From contig NZ_JAKGAO010000005.1 in assembly GCF_021532315.1 (NCBI RefSeq), forward strand, positions 1 to 64,000: 64,000 nt of DNA, in the 5' to 3' direction. The translations under genes and the position numbers were made by a program. Shown one piece after another: positions 1-7,602 of the stretch. A model generated the notes under the pieces. The model had not been told where the DNA came from. It did no database searches and saw only the letters and a list, made by a program, of their open reading frames with translations. The first letter of the stretch is position 1. Each line of letters opens with the position of its first letter. This stretch comes from Paenibacillus tarimensis. Lineage in GTDB: Bacteria; Bacillota; Bacilli; Paenibacillales; Paenibacillaceae.

Positions 1-17
1 TTGTTGAAGATAAATAT

Positions 18-43
18 AGCCTGTTGAGGTTTCTCAACAGGCT
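18..43. repeat. perfect hairpin, 11-bp arms
   Basis: Inverted repeat with arms at 18-28 and 33-43 around a 4-base loop. It lies directly before a terminator hairpin and probably belongs to the 3' end of a transcript that begins outside the window. It has no T-tract of its own. Confidence 0.5.
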
Positions 44-45
44 GC

Positions 46-77
46 GGCCGGATCCGTGATCCGGCCTTATTTTTTTT
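46..77 (+). terminator. Rho-independent terminator of the gene upstream of the window
   Basis: A 9-bp GC-rich stem (46-54 with 58-66, loop CGT) is followed by a T-rich tract (67-77). It would end a plus-strand transcript entering from the left, upstream of trmB. Confidence 0.75.
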
Positions 78-159
78 GTCGCAGAAAGCCGGGCAGGCTT
101 TACAATCCTTCCGTTCTTGGGCACAATAAGGACTAGTTTGCAGATGGAGGACGAAGAAG

Positions 160-933
160 ATGCGCTTACGTGGGAGAAAAGGAATCCGGGAAACGATTGA
201 GGAACAAAAGGATCTTGTTGTGCTGGACGCCGGTCCATTGAAGGGGAAGTGGCATACTTTCTTTGGTAACGACCGGCCGATTTATGTTGAGCTCGGGATG
301 GGTAAAGGCAAGTTCATCAGTGAAATGAGCGGAAAATATCCGGAAATTAATTTTATTGGCGTGGATATGTACGATGAGCTGATCCGCCGCGCCAGCGAGA
401 AGGCCCGCCGCGTATGGGAAGACAAGGGAGAGGCTTCCCCGCCGAACCTTGCGCTGCTCAGAGCTAATATCGAGTTTATTGAAACCATGTTCGAGCCTGG
501 TGAAATCGAGCGGATTTTCCTGAACTTCAGCGACCCTTGGCCGAAGAGCAAGCATGCCAGAAGACGGCTGACGCACCATCGGTTCCTTGAAAAATACAAG
601 GAGCTCCTGAATGAACGGGGAGAAATACATTTCAAGACCGACTCGAGGTCGCTGTTCGAGTTCTCGCTTAACAGCTTCGCCGATATGGAGATCGTTCTCC
701 GTAATATTTCCCTGGATCTTCATAAAGATGGGTTGCGGGAGGACCTGGTTCTGACGGAATACGAATCGAAGTTTGTCGAGAGGGGAATGAACATACACCG
801 GCTGGAAGCGGTTATTGGAGAGGAAGCTCTAAGGATCCACAGGGAGAACAAAGCGGCCGAGCTCGCCGGCATAGGCGGAGCAGCAGCCGCTGAAGATGAA
901 GACGTTGATACGGATACGGATGAAACGGAATAG
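160..933 (+). CDS. trmB: tRNA (guanine-N7-)-methyltransferase TrmB
   Basis: SAM-dependent enzyme that makes 7-methylguanosine at position 46 of tRNA variable loops. The SAM-binding stretch ELGMGKGKF lies near residues 45-53, the family signature DPWPKSKHARRR starts at D125, and the conserved LTEYESKF starts near residue 198. The start is set by a GGAGG 10 bases upstream of ATG 160. At 257 residues it is longer than typical TrmB (about 210-220); the excess is an Ala/Gly- then Asp/Glu-rich tail from about residue 232. A cytoplasmic single-gene unit, with a minus-strand PAP2 gene ending convergently 73 bases downstream. Confidence 0.95.
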   Translation: MRLRGRKGIRETIEEQKDLVVLDAGPLKGKWHTFFGNDRPIYVELGMGKGKFISEMSGKYPEINFIGVDMYDELIRRASEKARRVWEDKGEASPPNLALLRANIEFIETMFEPGEIERIFLNFSDPWPKSKHARRRLTHHRFLEKYKELLNERGEIHFKTDSRSLFEFSLNSFADMEIVLRNISLDLHKDGLREDLVLTEYESKFVERGMNIHRLEAVIGEEALRIHRENKAAELAGIGGAAAAEDEDVDTDTDETE

Positions 934-1006
934 ATTAAGAAATGAGATTGTCATGAACGTATAAGCTGGTGGAGCCGCTGCTTGATACCTGACAACCTGT
1001 GCGCTC

Positions 1007-1591
1007 TCAGGGCAGCCAGCCGATATAGGATGTCCCAAGCGCTGTGGCGGTGCCAAGCAGTCCGCCGACAGCAACGTCTGACGGATAATGCAGCCCCAGG
1101 TACATGCGGGACCAGGCGACAGACGTGCCGATGATAAAAGCCAGCGGCAGGAGCAGGGGCATCAGGCTTGCCTCAGCCATCAGCAAAGGAATCATCCAGG
1201 CGAAGACAGCCGTTGTGTGACCGGACGGAAACGAAGGGTCAACCAGCGGCTTTCTGCCTATATTGACCTTCTCGAGCTTCTGATAAGGCCTGAGCCGTTT
1301 GAATTTGCGTTTTACGATGAAGACGGGAATATGGCTGATTGCGACCGCTGCTAGGCTCTGCCAGCCTGCGGTATTCCATGGGGACGGCGCAAGCAGTCCC
1401 AGCAGCAAGGCGGTCACAAGCGTAAAGGTTGCTCCGCCCATATGCGTTATGGTGCCAAGCCATCTTCCAAGCCAGGTATTAACCGAAGCGTTCATTGAGC
1501 GGCGGTTCGCCCAGAACAGCATCCGTTGCTCGCCGGTTTGCAGCAGGTGGCGGATTCGCTCCATTAATGTCCCCCCGATATTATTCTTCAT
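1007..1591 (-). CDS. PAP2-family membrane phosphatase
   Basis: Integral membrane lipid phosphatase of the type-2 phosphatidic acid phosphatase superfamily; in Bacillales such proteins often act on undecaprenyl pyrophosphate or phosphatidylglycerol phosphate. All three signature motifs are present: K94-x6-R101P, P122-S-G-H125, and S161R-x5-H168-x3-D172, with hydrophobic segments near residues 52-70, 78-93, 124-138 and 142-160. I start it at the ATG at 1591 (MKNNIGG), because a near-perfect Shine-Dalgarno (GGAGGTGACC) abuts it; the in-frame ATG at 1615 lacks one. 194 residues. The substrate cannot be read from sequence. Confidence 0.88.
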   Translation of the reverse strand: MKNNIGGTLMERIRHLLQTGEQRMLFWANRRSMNASVNTWLGRWLGTITHMGGATFTLVTALLLGLLAPSPWNTAGWQSLAAVAISHIPVFIVKRKFKRLRPYQKLEKVNIGRKPLVDPSFPSGHTTAVFAWMIPLLMAEASLMPLLLPLAFIIGTSVAWSRMYLGLHYPSDVAVGGLLGTATALGTSYIGWLP

Positions 1592-1846
1592 GGTCACCTC
1601 CATTATAGCCGGCATGTGTTCTCGCCATGTTAACGCCGAATTAAGCGATTTACAAGCCCCGTTTCTAAATCGTATTCAGATGCCATGGCTTCATTATGCA
1701 GAGGGCGCAATTTACAAATCTTTATGATCTATTCACCGGAATTTGATCTGCCTCTAACACATACCCATTACAATACGATAGAAAATGGCTTAGGGTTGCG
1801 GACGGCTGTGCTTGTCTGAACAACCGAAGCGAGGGAGGCGACAGGC

Positions 1847-3025
1847 ATGCGATTGGCGTTGTTCACCGACACCTTCGAGCCGGATGTGAATGGTGTAGCG
1901 CGGACACTGGGCAGATGGACCGATTATTTACGCAGGCAGGGCGTCCAAGTCAAGGTGTTCGCTCCTGATCCTGTGAGCAGATCCGAAACGTCACCTTCCC
2001 ACCAGGTAGAGAGATTTATCAGTCTGCCTTTCTTCCTTTACCCCGAATGCCGGCTGGCGCTTCCTAATCCTATACATCTTCGCAAAACGCTTGCATCATT
2101 CCAGCCTACCCTAATTCATGTCGCCACGCCTTTTAATATGGGGCTGTGCGGCATTCACTACGCCAAGAAGCATGATATCCCTCTTGTAGCATCATACCAT
2201 ACTCATTTCGACCGCTACCTGCCGTTTTATAATCTGCAGTGGATGGTTAAGATGTTATGGAGATATATGAACTGGTTTCATCAAGACTGCCGCAAAATTT
2301 TTGTTCCATCCCGATCGACGCTGAATGACCTGCTTGACAAAGGCTGGCCTGCTGATAAGCTCGAAATATGGAGCAGGGGCATGGATACACGGTCCTTTCA
2401 TCCCAATGTTAACCGGAAGGCATGGCTTGAGAGCCACGGGATTGATGCCGACCGGTTCCTCGTTATGTATGCCGGAAGGCTTGCACCCGAGAAAAATGTC
2501 GGTACTGCTTTGGAAGCCTTCGCGGCTTTCCGCGCTAACACCAATGCAGATGCCCAGATGGTTGTGGCAGGTGACGGTCCTGCTGCCGAAGCCCTCAAGG
2601 AAAGATGCGAGCAGGAGCAGCTGCCGGTTAAATTCCTTGGCTTCCTGAAGGGCCCGGAATTGCAGCAGTGGTATGCCTCTGCCGATACCTTCCTGTTCCC
2701 GTCGCCTACAGAGACCTTCGGCAACGTTGTCCTAGAGGCCATGGCATGCGGTGCACCCGTAATCGTGGCTGATGCCGGAGGTGTTACCGATACCGTGGAG
2801 CACATGGTTAACGGTATCCGCTGCCCGGCGGACCAGCCGGCTGCCTTTTCGGCGGCACTGTCGGAGCTATATCATAACCGTGCGCTCCGGCTAAGTCTAG
2901 CGGCCAGAGGCCGTGCGTACAGCCTACGCCAGTCCTGGGATTCTATATTTTCTAGGCTGCTGGCCCAGTGCAGGCAGGTGGAAGCGGGTGGAGGAAGTTC
3001 AGTATTTTGTCACATTGGCAAGTAA
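1847..3025 (+). CDS. GT4-type glycosyltransferase (mannosyltransferase-like)
   Basis: GT-B fold retaining glycosyltransferase of family GT4. The N-terminus (FTDTFEPDVNGVARTL) is typical of the MgtA/PimB-like mannosyltransferase group that transfers a sugar to a lipid or glycan acceptor at the cytoplasmic membrane face. The C-terminal half has the nucleotide-sugar region with AGRLAPEKN and the E-x7-E type motif near E297 (EAMACGAPVIVADAGG). A GGGAGG lies about 11 bases before ATG 1847. 392 residues, usual for the family. It stands alone; a second glycosyltransferase follows after about 300 bases. Donor and acceptor are unknown. Confidence 0.85.
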   Translation: MRLALFTDTFEPDVNGVARTLGRWTDYLRRQGVQVKVFAPDPVSRSETSPSHQVERFISLPFFLYPECRLALPNPIHLRKTLASFQPTLIHVATPFNMGLCGIHYAKKHDIPLVASYHTHFDRYLPFYNLQWMVKMLWRYMNWFHQDCRKIFVPSRSTLNDLLDKGWPADKLEIWSRGMDTRSFHPNVNRKAWLESHGIDADRFLVMYAGRLAPEKNVGTALEAFAAFRANTNADAQMVVAGDGPAAEALKERCEQEQLPVKFLGFLKGPELQQWYASADTFLFPSPTETFGNVVLEAMACGAPVIVADAGGVTDTVEHMVNGIRCPADQPAAFSAALSELYHNRALRLSLAARGRAYSLRQSWDSIFSRLLAQCRQVEAGGGSSVFCHIGK

Positions 3026-3325
3026 CTTTTTTGGGGGCTAATTCGTCTAACTGGGTAAAGAATCTAAAAAGCTCAAAAAAGCGTTTAATTGGTGCAAACA
3101 ACACCAAAAAGGGATTGCTAGCCGTTAGTATAGAGAGATAGCTGACGCTACCTGCTTCAAGCTGACGCTGCTGCGGTTATGCGGCTTTTGACAAAACGGC
3201 GGATTCCATGGAAAATCAGAAGGGCCGTATGGAAATATAGAGAAATAGCTGCCGCCGTTTGGACAAAAAGAGCAATACAAAACAGAGAGAATAAAAAATG
3301 GGGTCTCAAGGGGGCACAACCGAAT
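3026..3325. other. intergenic region between the two glycosyltransferase genes
   Basis: About 300 bases without a convincing gene. It holds a small inverted repeat (TTGGTG...CACCAA near 3090-3108) and two similar AGAGA(G/A)ATAGCTG(A/C)C segments near 3131 and 3239, possibly a short duplication. The frame open through it is Lys/Arg-rich and unlike the glycosyltransferase that follows. I see no clear promoter or terminator. Confidence 0.4.
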
Positions 3326-4567
3326 ATGGTCAATGTTTTTCTAGTTATAGCACAGATTGCGATGGCGTTTGTTGGTGTGTATCAATTCGCGATATCAATG
3401 TTCGGCATCGCAAAGCGAAAGCTTCGCAAGGAGCATGCGCCAGCCAAATCCTTTGCCGTGCTGGTAGCGGCGCACAATGAGGAAGAGGTAGTCGGCGCGC
3501 TGATTGAAAACCTGCAGAAGCTGGACTATCCGCAGGAGCTGTTTGATATTTTTGTCATCTGTGATAACTGTACGGACGGAACGGCAGAAGTCGTGCGCAG
3601 CTACGGCGTGCATGCATGCGTCAGACAGAATCCGCATTTGCGCGGCAAGGGCCATGCAATTGAATGGATGCTCAAGGAGCTCTGGAGCATGCCGAAATCC
3701 TATGATGCTGTTGTTATGTTTGATGCAGATAACCTGGTTAACCGCGATTTTCTTAAGCTGATGAACAACGATCTTTGCGAAGGACATCAGGTCATCCAGG
3801 GTTACCTGGACACGAAGAACCCTTCGGATTCCTGGATAACAGCGGCATATGGCATTACCTACTGGTACTGTAACCGTCTGTGGCAGCTGTCCCGGACCAA
3901 CCTTCGCATGGCGAACTTCCTGGGCGGCACGGGCATGTGCTTTGAAGCGAAGCTGCTGAAGGAAATGGGCTGGGGAGCCACGAGTCTGGTGGAAGACCTG
4001 GAATTTACGATGCGCTGCATCAAACGGGGCATTAACCCCGTACTGAATTACGACGCGAAAGTGTATGATGAGAAGCCGCTCACGTTCCAGGCTTCGGCCC
4101 GTCAGCGCCTGCGCTGGATGCAGGGGCATTTCAATGTTGCCCGCCGTTTCTTCTTTCCGCTGCTATGGCAGAGCATCAAGGAACGGAACTTTATCAAGTT
4201 TGACGCAGCACTCTACTCGGTAACGGTATATAATGTGCTGATCGGATTTGTGGCAACTATACTGCTCTGGGCGGACAACCTGATTCCTGCCGATAACGTG
4301 TTTGTCTCCATCTATGAGTATTTACCGTCATGGATCATGTTCATCGCGATCTTCGCGGCACTGATTCAGTTCCCGCTGGCGCTTGGCCTCGAGAAGGTGA
4401 AGAACTGGAAAATGTACGCTCATTTGTTCACACTTCCGTTCTTCCTGCTGTCTTGGTGGCCGATCACGTTTTATGCGTTCTTCACGCAGAACAACAAGCA
4501 GTGGAGCCACACGAAGCATACGCGGGTTATCCGGCTTGAGGAAGTGCAGAGCAAGCAGGTATCCTAA
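3326..4567 (+). CDS. membrane processive-type family 2 glycosyltransferase
   Basis: GT-A fold inverting glycosyltransferase of family GT2, resembling polysaccharide synthases. A leading membrane segment (about residues 3-22) precedes the catalytic domain with DNCTDGT, D133-A-D135, the ED acceptor-site motif and Q260-RL-RW264. Three or more C-terminal membrane helices follow (near residues 290-400). I choose ATG 3326 because it has an AAGGGGG site about 9 bases upstream and gives the usual hydrophobic N-terminus; an upstream ATG at 3179 would add a 49-residue Lys/Arg-rich extension with no good ribosome site. 413 residues. Probably makes or extends an exopolysaccharide; the sugar is unknown. 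Confidence 0.85.
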   Translation: MVNVFLVIAQIAMAFVGVYQFAISMFGIAKRKLRKEHAPAKSFAVLVAAHNEEEVVGALIENLQKLDYPQELFDIFVICDNCTDGTAEVVRSYGVHACVRQNPHLRGKGHAIEWMLKELWSMPKSYDAVVMFDADNLVNRDFLKLMNNDLCEGHQVIQGYLDTKNPSDSWITAAYGITYWYCNRLWQLSRTNLRMANFLGGTGMCFEAKLLKEMGWGATSLVEDLEFTMRCIKRGINPVLNYDAKVYDEKPLTFQASARQRLRWMQGHFNVARRFFFPLLWQSIKERNFIKFDAALYSVTVYNVLIGFVATILLWADNLIPADNVFVSIYEYLPSWIMFIAIFAALIQFPLALGLEKVKNWKMYAHLFTLPFFLLSWWPITFYAFFTQNNKQWSHTKHTRVIRLEEVQSKQVS

Positions 4568-4577
4568 TATAAAAGTG

Positions 4578-4606
4578 TTGACTTTCTTTTGGGATGCTGG
4601 TAATCT
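4578..4606 (+). promoter_or_regulatory. promoter of the infC-rpmI-rplT operon
   Basis: TTGACT at 4578-4583, 17-base spacer, TAATCT at 4601-4606: a vegetative SigA-type promoter. The transcript would start near 4613, leaving a leader of about 245 bases before infC. Confidence 0.75.
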
Positions 4607-4612
4607 ATATCA

Positions 4613-4800
4613 GTACGTGATGAGATACTCTTCATCAGCACAAGCAGAAGCGCCCCGCTTCTCACCTACCCGGCCTTGCCGGATGGTTTGCTAGGATTCG
4701 AAGAGGCCGACACAATCTGTTTTTACAGATTGAATGCCTAACTACGATGATTGGTAATGGAATGCGGGCCGGATGCGGCTCGCATTTTTTTATTTTAAGT
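4613..4800 (+). ncRNA. L20-type leader with attenuator terminator
   Basis: Structured 5' leader of the infC operon. It ends in an intrinsic terminator (9-bp stem, 4763-4771 with 4776-4784, then T-rich 4785-4796) placed about 60 bases before the infC start. In Bacillus, ribosomal protein L20 binds such a leader and causes premature termination, so L20 represses its own operon. Assignment rests on position, the terminator and the downstream genes; I did not verify the L20-binding fold. Confidence 0.65.
4763..4796 (+). terminator. attenuator terminator upstream of infC
   Basis: A 9-bp GC-rich stem with a GATG loop followed by a run of seven T and TATTTT. It lies inside the operon leader, so it acts as an attenuator and not as the end of a gene. 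Confidence 0.8.
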
Positions 4801-4856
4801 GAGACAGGGTAATAGGTTGAGGAATGTGCTCAAACCATTTTTGGAGGTGGAGAACT

Positions 4857-5372
4857 ATTAGCAGAGATCATCAGATTAATGACGAGATCCGGGCAAGAGA
4901 AGTACGCCTGGTGGGTCCGGAGGGCGAGCAGATCGGTATCAAGCCGATCCGCGAAGCGCTGCAGATGGCTATCGACGCGAACATGGACCTTGTCAATGTA
5001 GCTCCGACGGCCAAGCCGCCGGTATGCCGGATTATGGACTACGGTAAATTCCGCTACGAACAGCAGAAGAAAGAGAAGGAAGCACGCAAGAACCAGAAGA
5101 TCGTCGATCTGAAGGAAGTTTGGTTCCGTGCTAACATCGAGGAGCATGACTATCAGGTGAAATTCCGCAATGTCGTGAAATTCCTCGGTGAGGGCGACAA
5201 GGTGAAGGCATCGGTCCGCTTCCGCGGCCGTGAGATCACTCATGCGTCCATCGGCCAGCGTATCCTGGACCGTCTGTCCAAGGAAGTCGCCGATATCTGT
5301 ACAGTTGAACGTGCACCGAAGCTGGAAGGCCGGAGCATGATCATGATTTTGGCGCCGAAGAACAACGCCTAG
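4857..5372 (+). CDS. infC: translation initiation factor IF-3, ATT start
   Basis: IF-3 binds the 30S subunit, prevents premature 50S joining and checks start-codon/initiator-tRNA pairing. IF3 N-domain (QINDEIRAREVRLVG, near residues 5-75) and C-domain (KEVWFRANIEEHDYQVK onward) are both complete. The best start is the non-canonical ATT at 4857: GGAGGTGG ends just before it (GGAGG at 4843-4847, 9-base gap) and the product begins ISRDHQIN as in family members. The only upstream ATG in frame (4824) would put the ribosome site inside the gene. Rare ATT starts on infC are known to allow IF-3 to repress its own translation. 171 residues. Confidence 0.95.
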   Translation: MSRDHQINDEIRAREVRLVGPEGEQIGIKPIREALQMAIDANMDLVNVAPTAKPPVCRIMDYGKFRYEQQKKEKEARKNQKIVDLKEVWFRANIEEHDYQVKFRNVVKFLGEGDKVKASVRFRGREITHASIGQRILDRLSKEVADICTVERAPKLEGRSMIMILAPKNNA

Positions 5373-5411
5373 TATTGACAAGAAAGCCAATGAAGATGGA
5401 GGATCATTCAA

Positions 5412-5612
5412 ATGCCAAAGATGAAAACACATAGCAGCTTGAAGGACCGTTTCAAAATTACCGGAACTGGTAAAGTGAAACGTTACAAAGCATACAGAAA
5501 CCACCTGCTTTCCGGTAAATCCGGACGTCAGAAGCGCGTTCTGGCTAACCAGCCGCTGATGGCAGCTGGCGACGTAGCTCGTCTGAAGCAAGGTCTTGCA
5601 CAAATTAAATAA
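5412..5612 (+). CDS. rpmI: 50S ribosomal protein L35
   Basis: Small basic large-subunit protein of 66 residues beginning MPKMKTHSSLKDRFK, which is diagnostic for bL35. A GGAGG site precedes the ATG (AGATGGAGGATC). It lies 39 bases after infC and 47 bases before rplT in the conserved infC-rpmI-rplT order, so it shares the operon promoter and attenuator. Confidence 0.98.
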   Translation: MPKMKTHSSLKDRFKITGTGKVKRYKAYRNHLLSGKSGRQKRVLANQPLMAAGDVARLKQGLAQIK

Positions 5613-5659
5613 TTTCGTTATTTGCACGTATATAGCAGATTCCACAGGAGGGTTTACAC

Positions 5660-6025
5660 ATGGCAAGAGTTAAAGGCGGTTTCGTCCGCACACGTCGTCG
5701 GAAAAGAATTTTGAAGCTGGCGAAAGGTTATTTCGGTTCCAAACATAGACTGTTTAAAACTGCAAAAGAGCAAGTGATGAAGTCCTTGCTGTACGCATAC
5801 CGTGACCGCCGTCAGCGGAAGCGTGATTTCCGCAAGCTGTGGATTACGCGTATCAACGCTGCAGCACGCCAGAACGGCCTGTCCTACAGCAAATTCATGT
5901 ACGGCCTCAAGCTTGCGGGCGTTGAAGTAAACCGCAAGATGCTGGCTGACCTGGCAGTGAACGATTCGAACGCGTTCAACTCGCTGGCCGGTATCGCCAA
6001 AGAAAAGATCAACAACGCTTCTTAA
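5660..6025 (+). CDS. rplT: 50S ribosomal protein L20
   Basis: Large-subunit assembly protein bL20, 121 residues, with the very basic N-terminal extension ([20 protein letters not shown]) and the globular C-terminal half that also binds the mRNA leader in Bacillus for autogenous control. AGGAGG lies about 9 bases before ATG 5660. Last gene of its operon; a strong terminator follows. Confidence 0.98.
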   Translation: MARVKGGFVRTRRRKRILKLAKGYFGSKHRLFKTAKEQVMKSLLYAYRDRRQRKRDFRKLWITRINAAARQNGLSYSKFMYGLKLAGVEVNRKMLADLAVNDSNAFNSLAGIAKEKINNAS

Positions 6026-6046
6026 TTGAAGCGCTGACCAATACAA

Positions 6047-6089
6047 GAAGAGATTGCCTTGCACTGAGCAGGGCAGTCTCTTCTTTTTG
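6047..6089 (+). terminator. terminator of infC-rpmI-rplT
   Basis: A 12-bp stem (6047-6058 with 6072-6083, one G-U pair) followed by TTTTTG. Confidence 0.88.
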
Positions 6090-6211
6090 TTTCGGCTGTG
6101 CCTCTAATCTGTCTATCTTACCGCCCGATAGTAGAACAGGGGGCAGAGGTACAAGAAAATAACCTTATTCCCGAATAGCCTGTAACATTCGAGGATAAGG
6201 AGGTTGCAGGC

Positions 6212-6565
6212 ATGGCTAAAGTAAGTGTGAAGCAGGTGCGAAGCCTGGTGGGTAAAGATATCGTCACCGTCTTGAGCAGCGGAGCGAAGGTGAGCGGCAG
6301 ACTGGAGAGGGTTGATCGCGGCCGCTTATACGTTATACCGGCCGGAAAAGGCAAGAAAGTGCGGGTAAAGGCGCTTCTTCCGCTTCTGCTGTATGATCTG
6401 CTGGCTATAGGTGCCCAGCCATACGGCGGGGCCGGATATGGTTATGGCGCCTATGGCGGATATCCGAATGCTTACGCCGGTTACCCGTATGGCGGCGGTG
6501 CACTGCCTTACGGCGGTTATCCATATGGCGGGGCAGTTCATCCGCTGTATCCCTATTCCTATTAA
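6212..6565 (+). CDS. small protein with Gly/Tyr/Pro-rich repeat tail
   Basis: 117 residues, function not recognised. Residues 1-60 look like a compact beta-rich domain with repeated Val/Gly (VGKDIVTVLSSGAKVSGRLERVDRGRLYVIP), reminiscent of an Sm/LSM-type or KOW-like barrel. Residues 68-117 are a low-complexity tail built on GGYPY/GYGAYGG-type units. Such Gly-Tyr tails are common in spore coat and surface proteins of Bacillales, so a coat or adhesive role is possible, but this is inference. There is no signal peptide. AAGGAGGTTG 5-6 bases before ATG 6212 makes the start sure. Its stop overlaps the stop of the convergent GNAT gene by two bases. Confidence 0.7.
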   Translation: MAKVSVKQVRSLVGKDIVTVLSSGAKVSGRLERVDRGRLYVIPAGKGKKVRVKALLPLLLYDLLAIGAQPYGGAGYGYGAYGGYPNAYAGYPYGGGALPYGGYPYGGAVHPLYPYSY

Positions 6566-7050
6566 TTAGCGGGCAGTAAGCTGGCAGCCAGCTCGGCAAG
6601 CGCTGGCAGGGTCTTGGCCAGCTCGAAGCAGGCGAGCTGAGGGTGATAGCGGATGGTCTGATAACCAAGCTTGTCGTAAAAACGGTGAGCACGCTCATTC
6701 CCGAAGTCGACAAGCAGTCTGGCTGTCCGGCAGCCCTCTGCAATACCGTAAGCTTCGCCGATGACCATCAGCTTTCTGCCGATCTGTCTTCCTTGGCTGG
6801 CTGCGCTGACTGCCAGCATATCAACATGCAAAGTATCATTCACTGCAACGATGTGAATAAAGGCATCCGGCATTTCCGGTCGACCTTTACTGCACGAGAC
6901 ATAGCACTTGCCTTCCGACAGCCTCGCAGCCAGCTCGGCGTCAGTTGGAATATTCTTCTTTTGGACCGTGTGGGACAGCGGAATGAGCTCATTACGTATA
7001 AGTCTGGCAACAGCTGTGAAATCCTTGCCGGGCTGATAAGCTCGGATCAC
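6562..7050 (-). CDS. GNAT-family N-acetyltransferase
   Basis: Acetyl-CoA-dependent acetyltransferase of the GNAT fold, 162 residues. The acetyl-CoA loop is seen in LAVSAASQGRQIGRKLM (R/Q-x-x-G-x-G/A-like), followed by RLLVDFGNERAHRFYDKLGYQTIRYH, the typical C-terminal NxxAxxFYxxxGF-type motif. The substrate is unknown. It reads convergently into the Gly/Tyr-rich gene, the stop codons sharing bases, with no terminator visible between them. Confidence 0.82.
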   Translation of the reverse strand: MIRAYQPGKDFTAVARLIRNELIPLSHTVQKKNIPTDAELAARLSEGKCYVSCSKGRPEMPDAFIHIVAVNDTLHVDMLAVSAASQGRQIGRKLMVIGEAYGIAEGCRTARLLVDFGNERAHRFYDKLGYQTIRYHPQLACFELAKTLPALAELAASLLPAN

Positions 7051-7177
7051 AAGGCATCCCCCCTAGTCAGTAATCTTGTTGGCTGAACAAAATGCAGGTT
7101 ATGATATACTATGTAGCTGCTGGCGGGCTTGCGCGGATTAGGATGTATAACTTTTTGAAACAGTGCGGATATTATCC

Positions 7178-7206
7178 TTGACGAACATACAGGCAGAGCT
7201 TATAAT
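7178..7206 (+). promoter_or_regulatory. promoter of the ilv-leu operon
   Basis: TTGACG at 7178-7183, exactly 17 bases, then TATAAT at 7201-7206: a strong SigA-type promoter about 400 bases before ilvB. Transcription would begin near 7213, at the 5' edge of the T-box leader. Confidence 0.88.
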
Positions 7207-7212
7207 TATTCA

Positions 7213-7543
7213 CAAGCAACTATATTGATATCGGCAATGATGAGGACGAAGTGTTAAGGGCTCTTTTGCTCAGAGAGTGGACGGAACCTGCTGAGACCGT
7301 CACCAAAATCCCTTTTCTACGAGCTCACCTCGGAGCTGTTTTCCTGAAAAGCTGTCCGCCTATTAGGGAAAATCGCAAGGCATGCGTTACGATGCCAAAG
7401 GTAAGGACGTTTTGCGTGCACGCCGTTCTTATCCTGCTGAGGTTATGCATTGCGAGATGTATAACAAATTTGGGTGGTACCACGGAAGCGATAACCTTTC
7501 GTCCCTCAACACAGTGATGTGTTAGGGATGGAAGGTTTTTTTG
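7213..7543 (+). promoter_or_regulatory. leucine T-box leader
   Basis: tRNA-sensing riboswitch. The invariant T-box core GGGTGGTACCACGG is at 7472-7485 and is followed by a terminator (7493-7543). The specifier loop reads GAG-CTC-ACC with CTC at 7324-7326, which codes for leucine, matching the ilv-leu genes downstream. Uncharged tRNA-Leu would pair with the specifier and the T-box, melt the terminator and switch the operon on. This accounts for the otherwise gene-free region before ilvB; short open frames inside it are not genes. Confidence 0.92.
7493..7543 (+). terminator. T-box-controlled terminator
   Basis: A long stem (AACCTTTCGTCCCT... with ...AGGGATGGAAGGTT) followed by seven T. It competes with the T-box antiterminator. 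Confidence 0.88.
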
Positions 7544-7602
7544 TTGTTTATAACTTAGCTTGCTTTAGAGGAATGGCTTTACGATACGAAAGGAGGATGA
7601 CT

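Noticed and set aside
166..798. Minus-strand open frame opposite trmB
   Set aside because: Shadow of trmB; no family features.
3179..3325. N-terminal extension of the family 2 glycosyltransferase
   Set aside because: Lys/Arg-rich, no ribosome site, and the ATG at 3326 has a good site and gives the usual membrane N-terminus.
3326..4567. Cellulose synthase with c-di-GMP control
   Set aside because: QxxRW and DxD are present, but there is no PilZ domain and no bcs-type neighbour; kept as a general GT2 polysaccharide synthase.
7251..7517. Open frame inside the ilvB leader
   Set aside because: Lies entirely in the T-box structure, including the specifier loop and the T-box core; no ribosome site.
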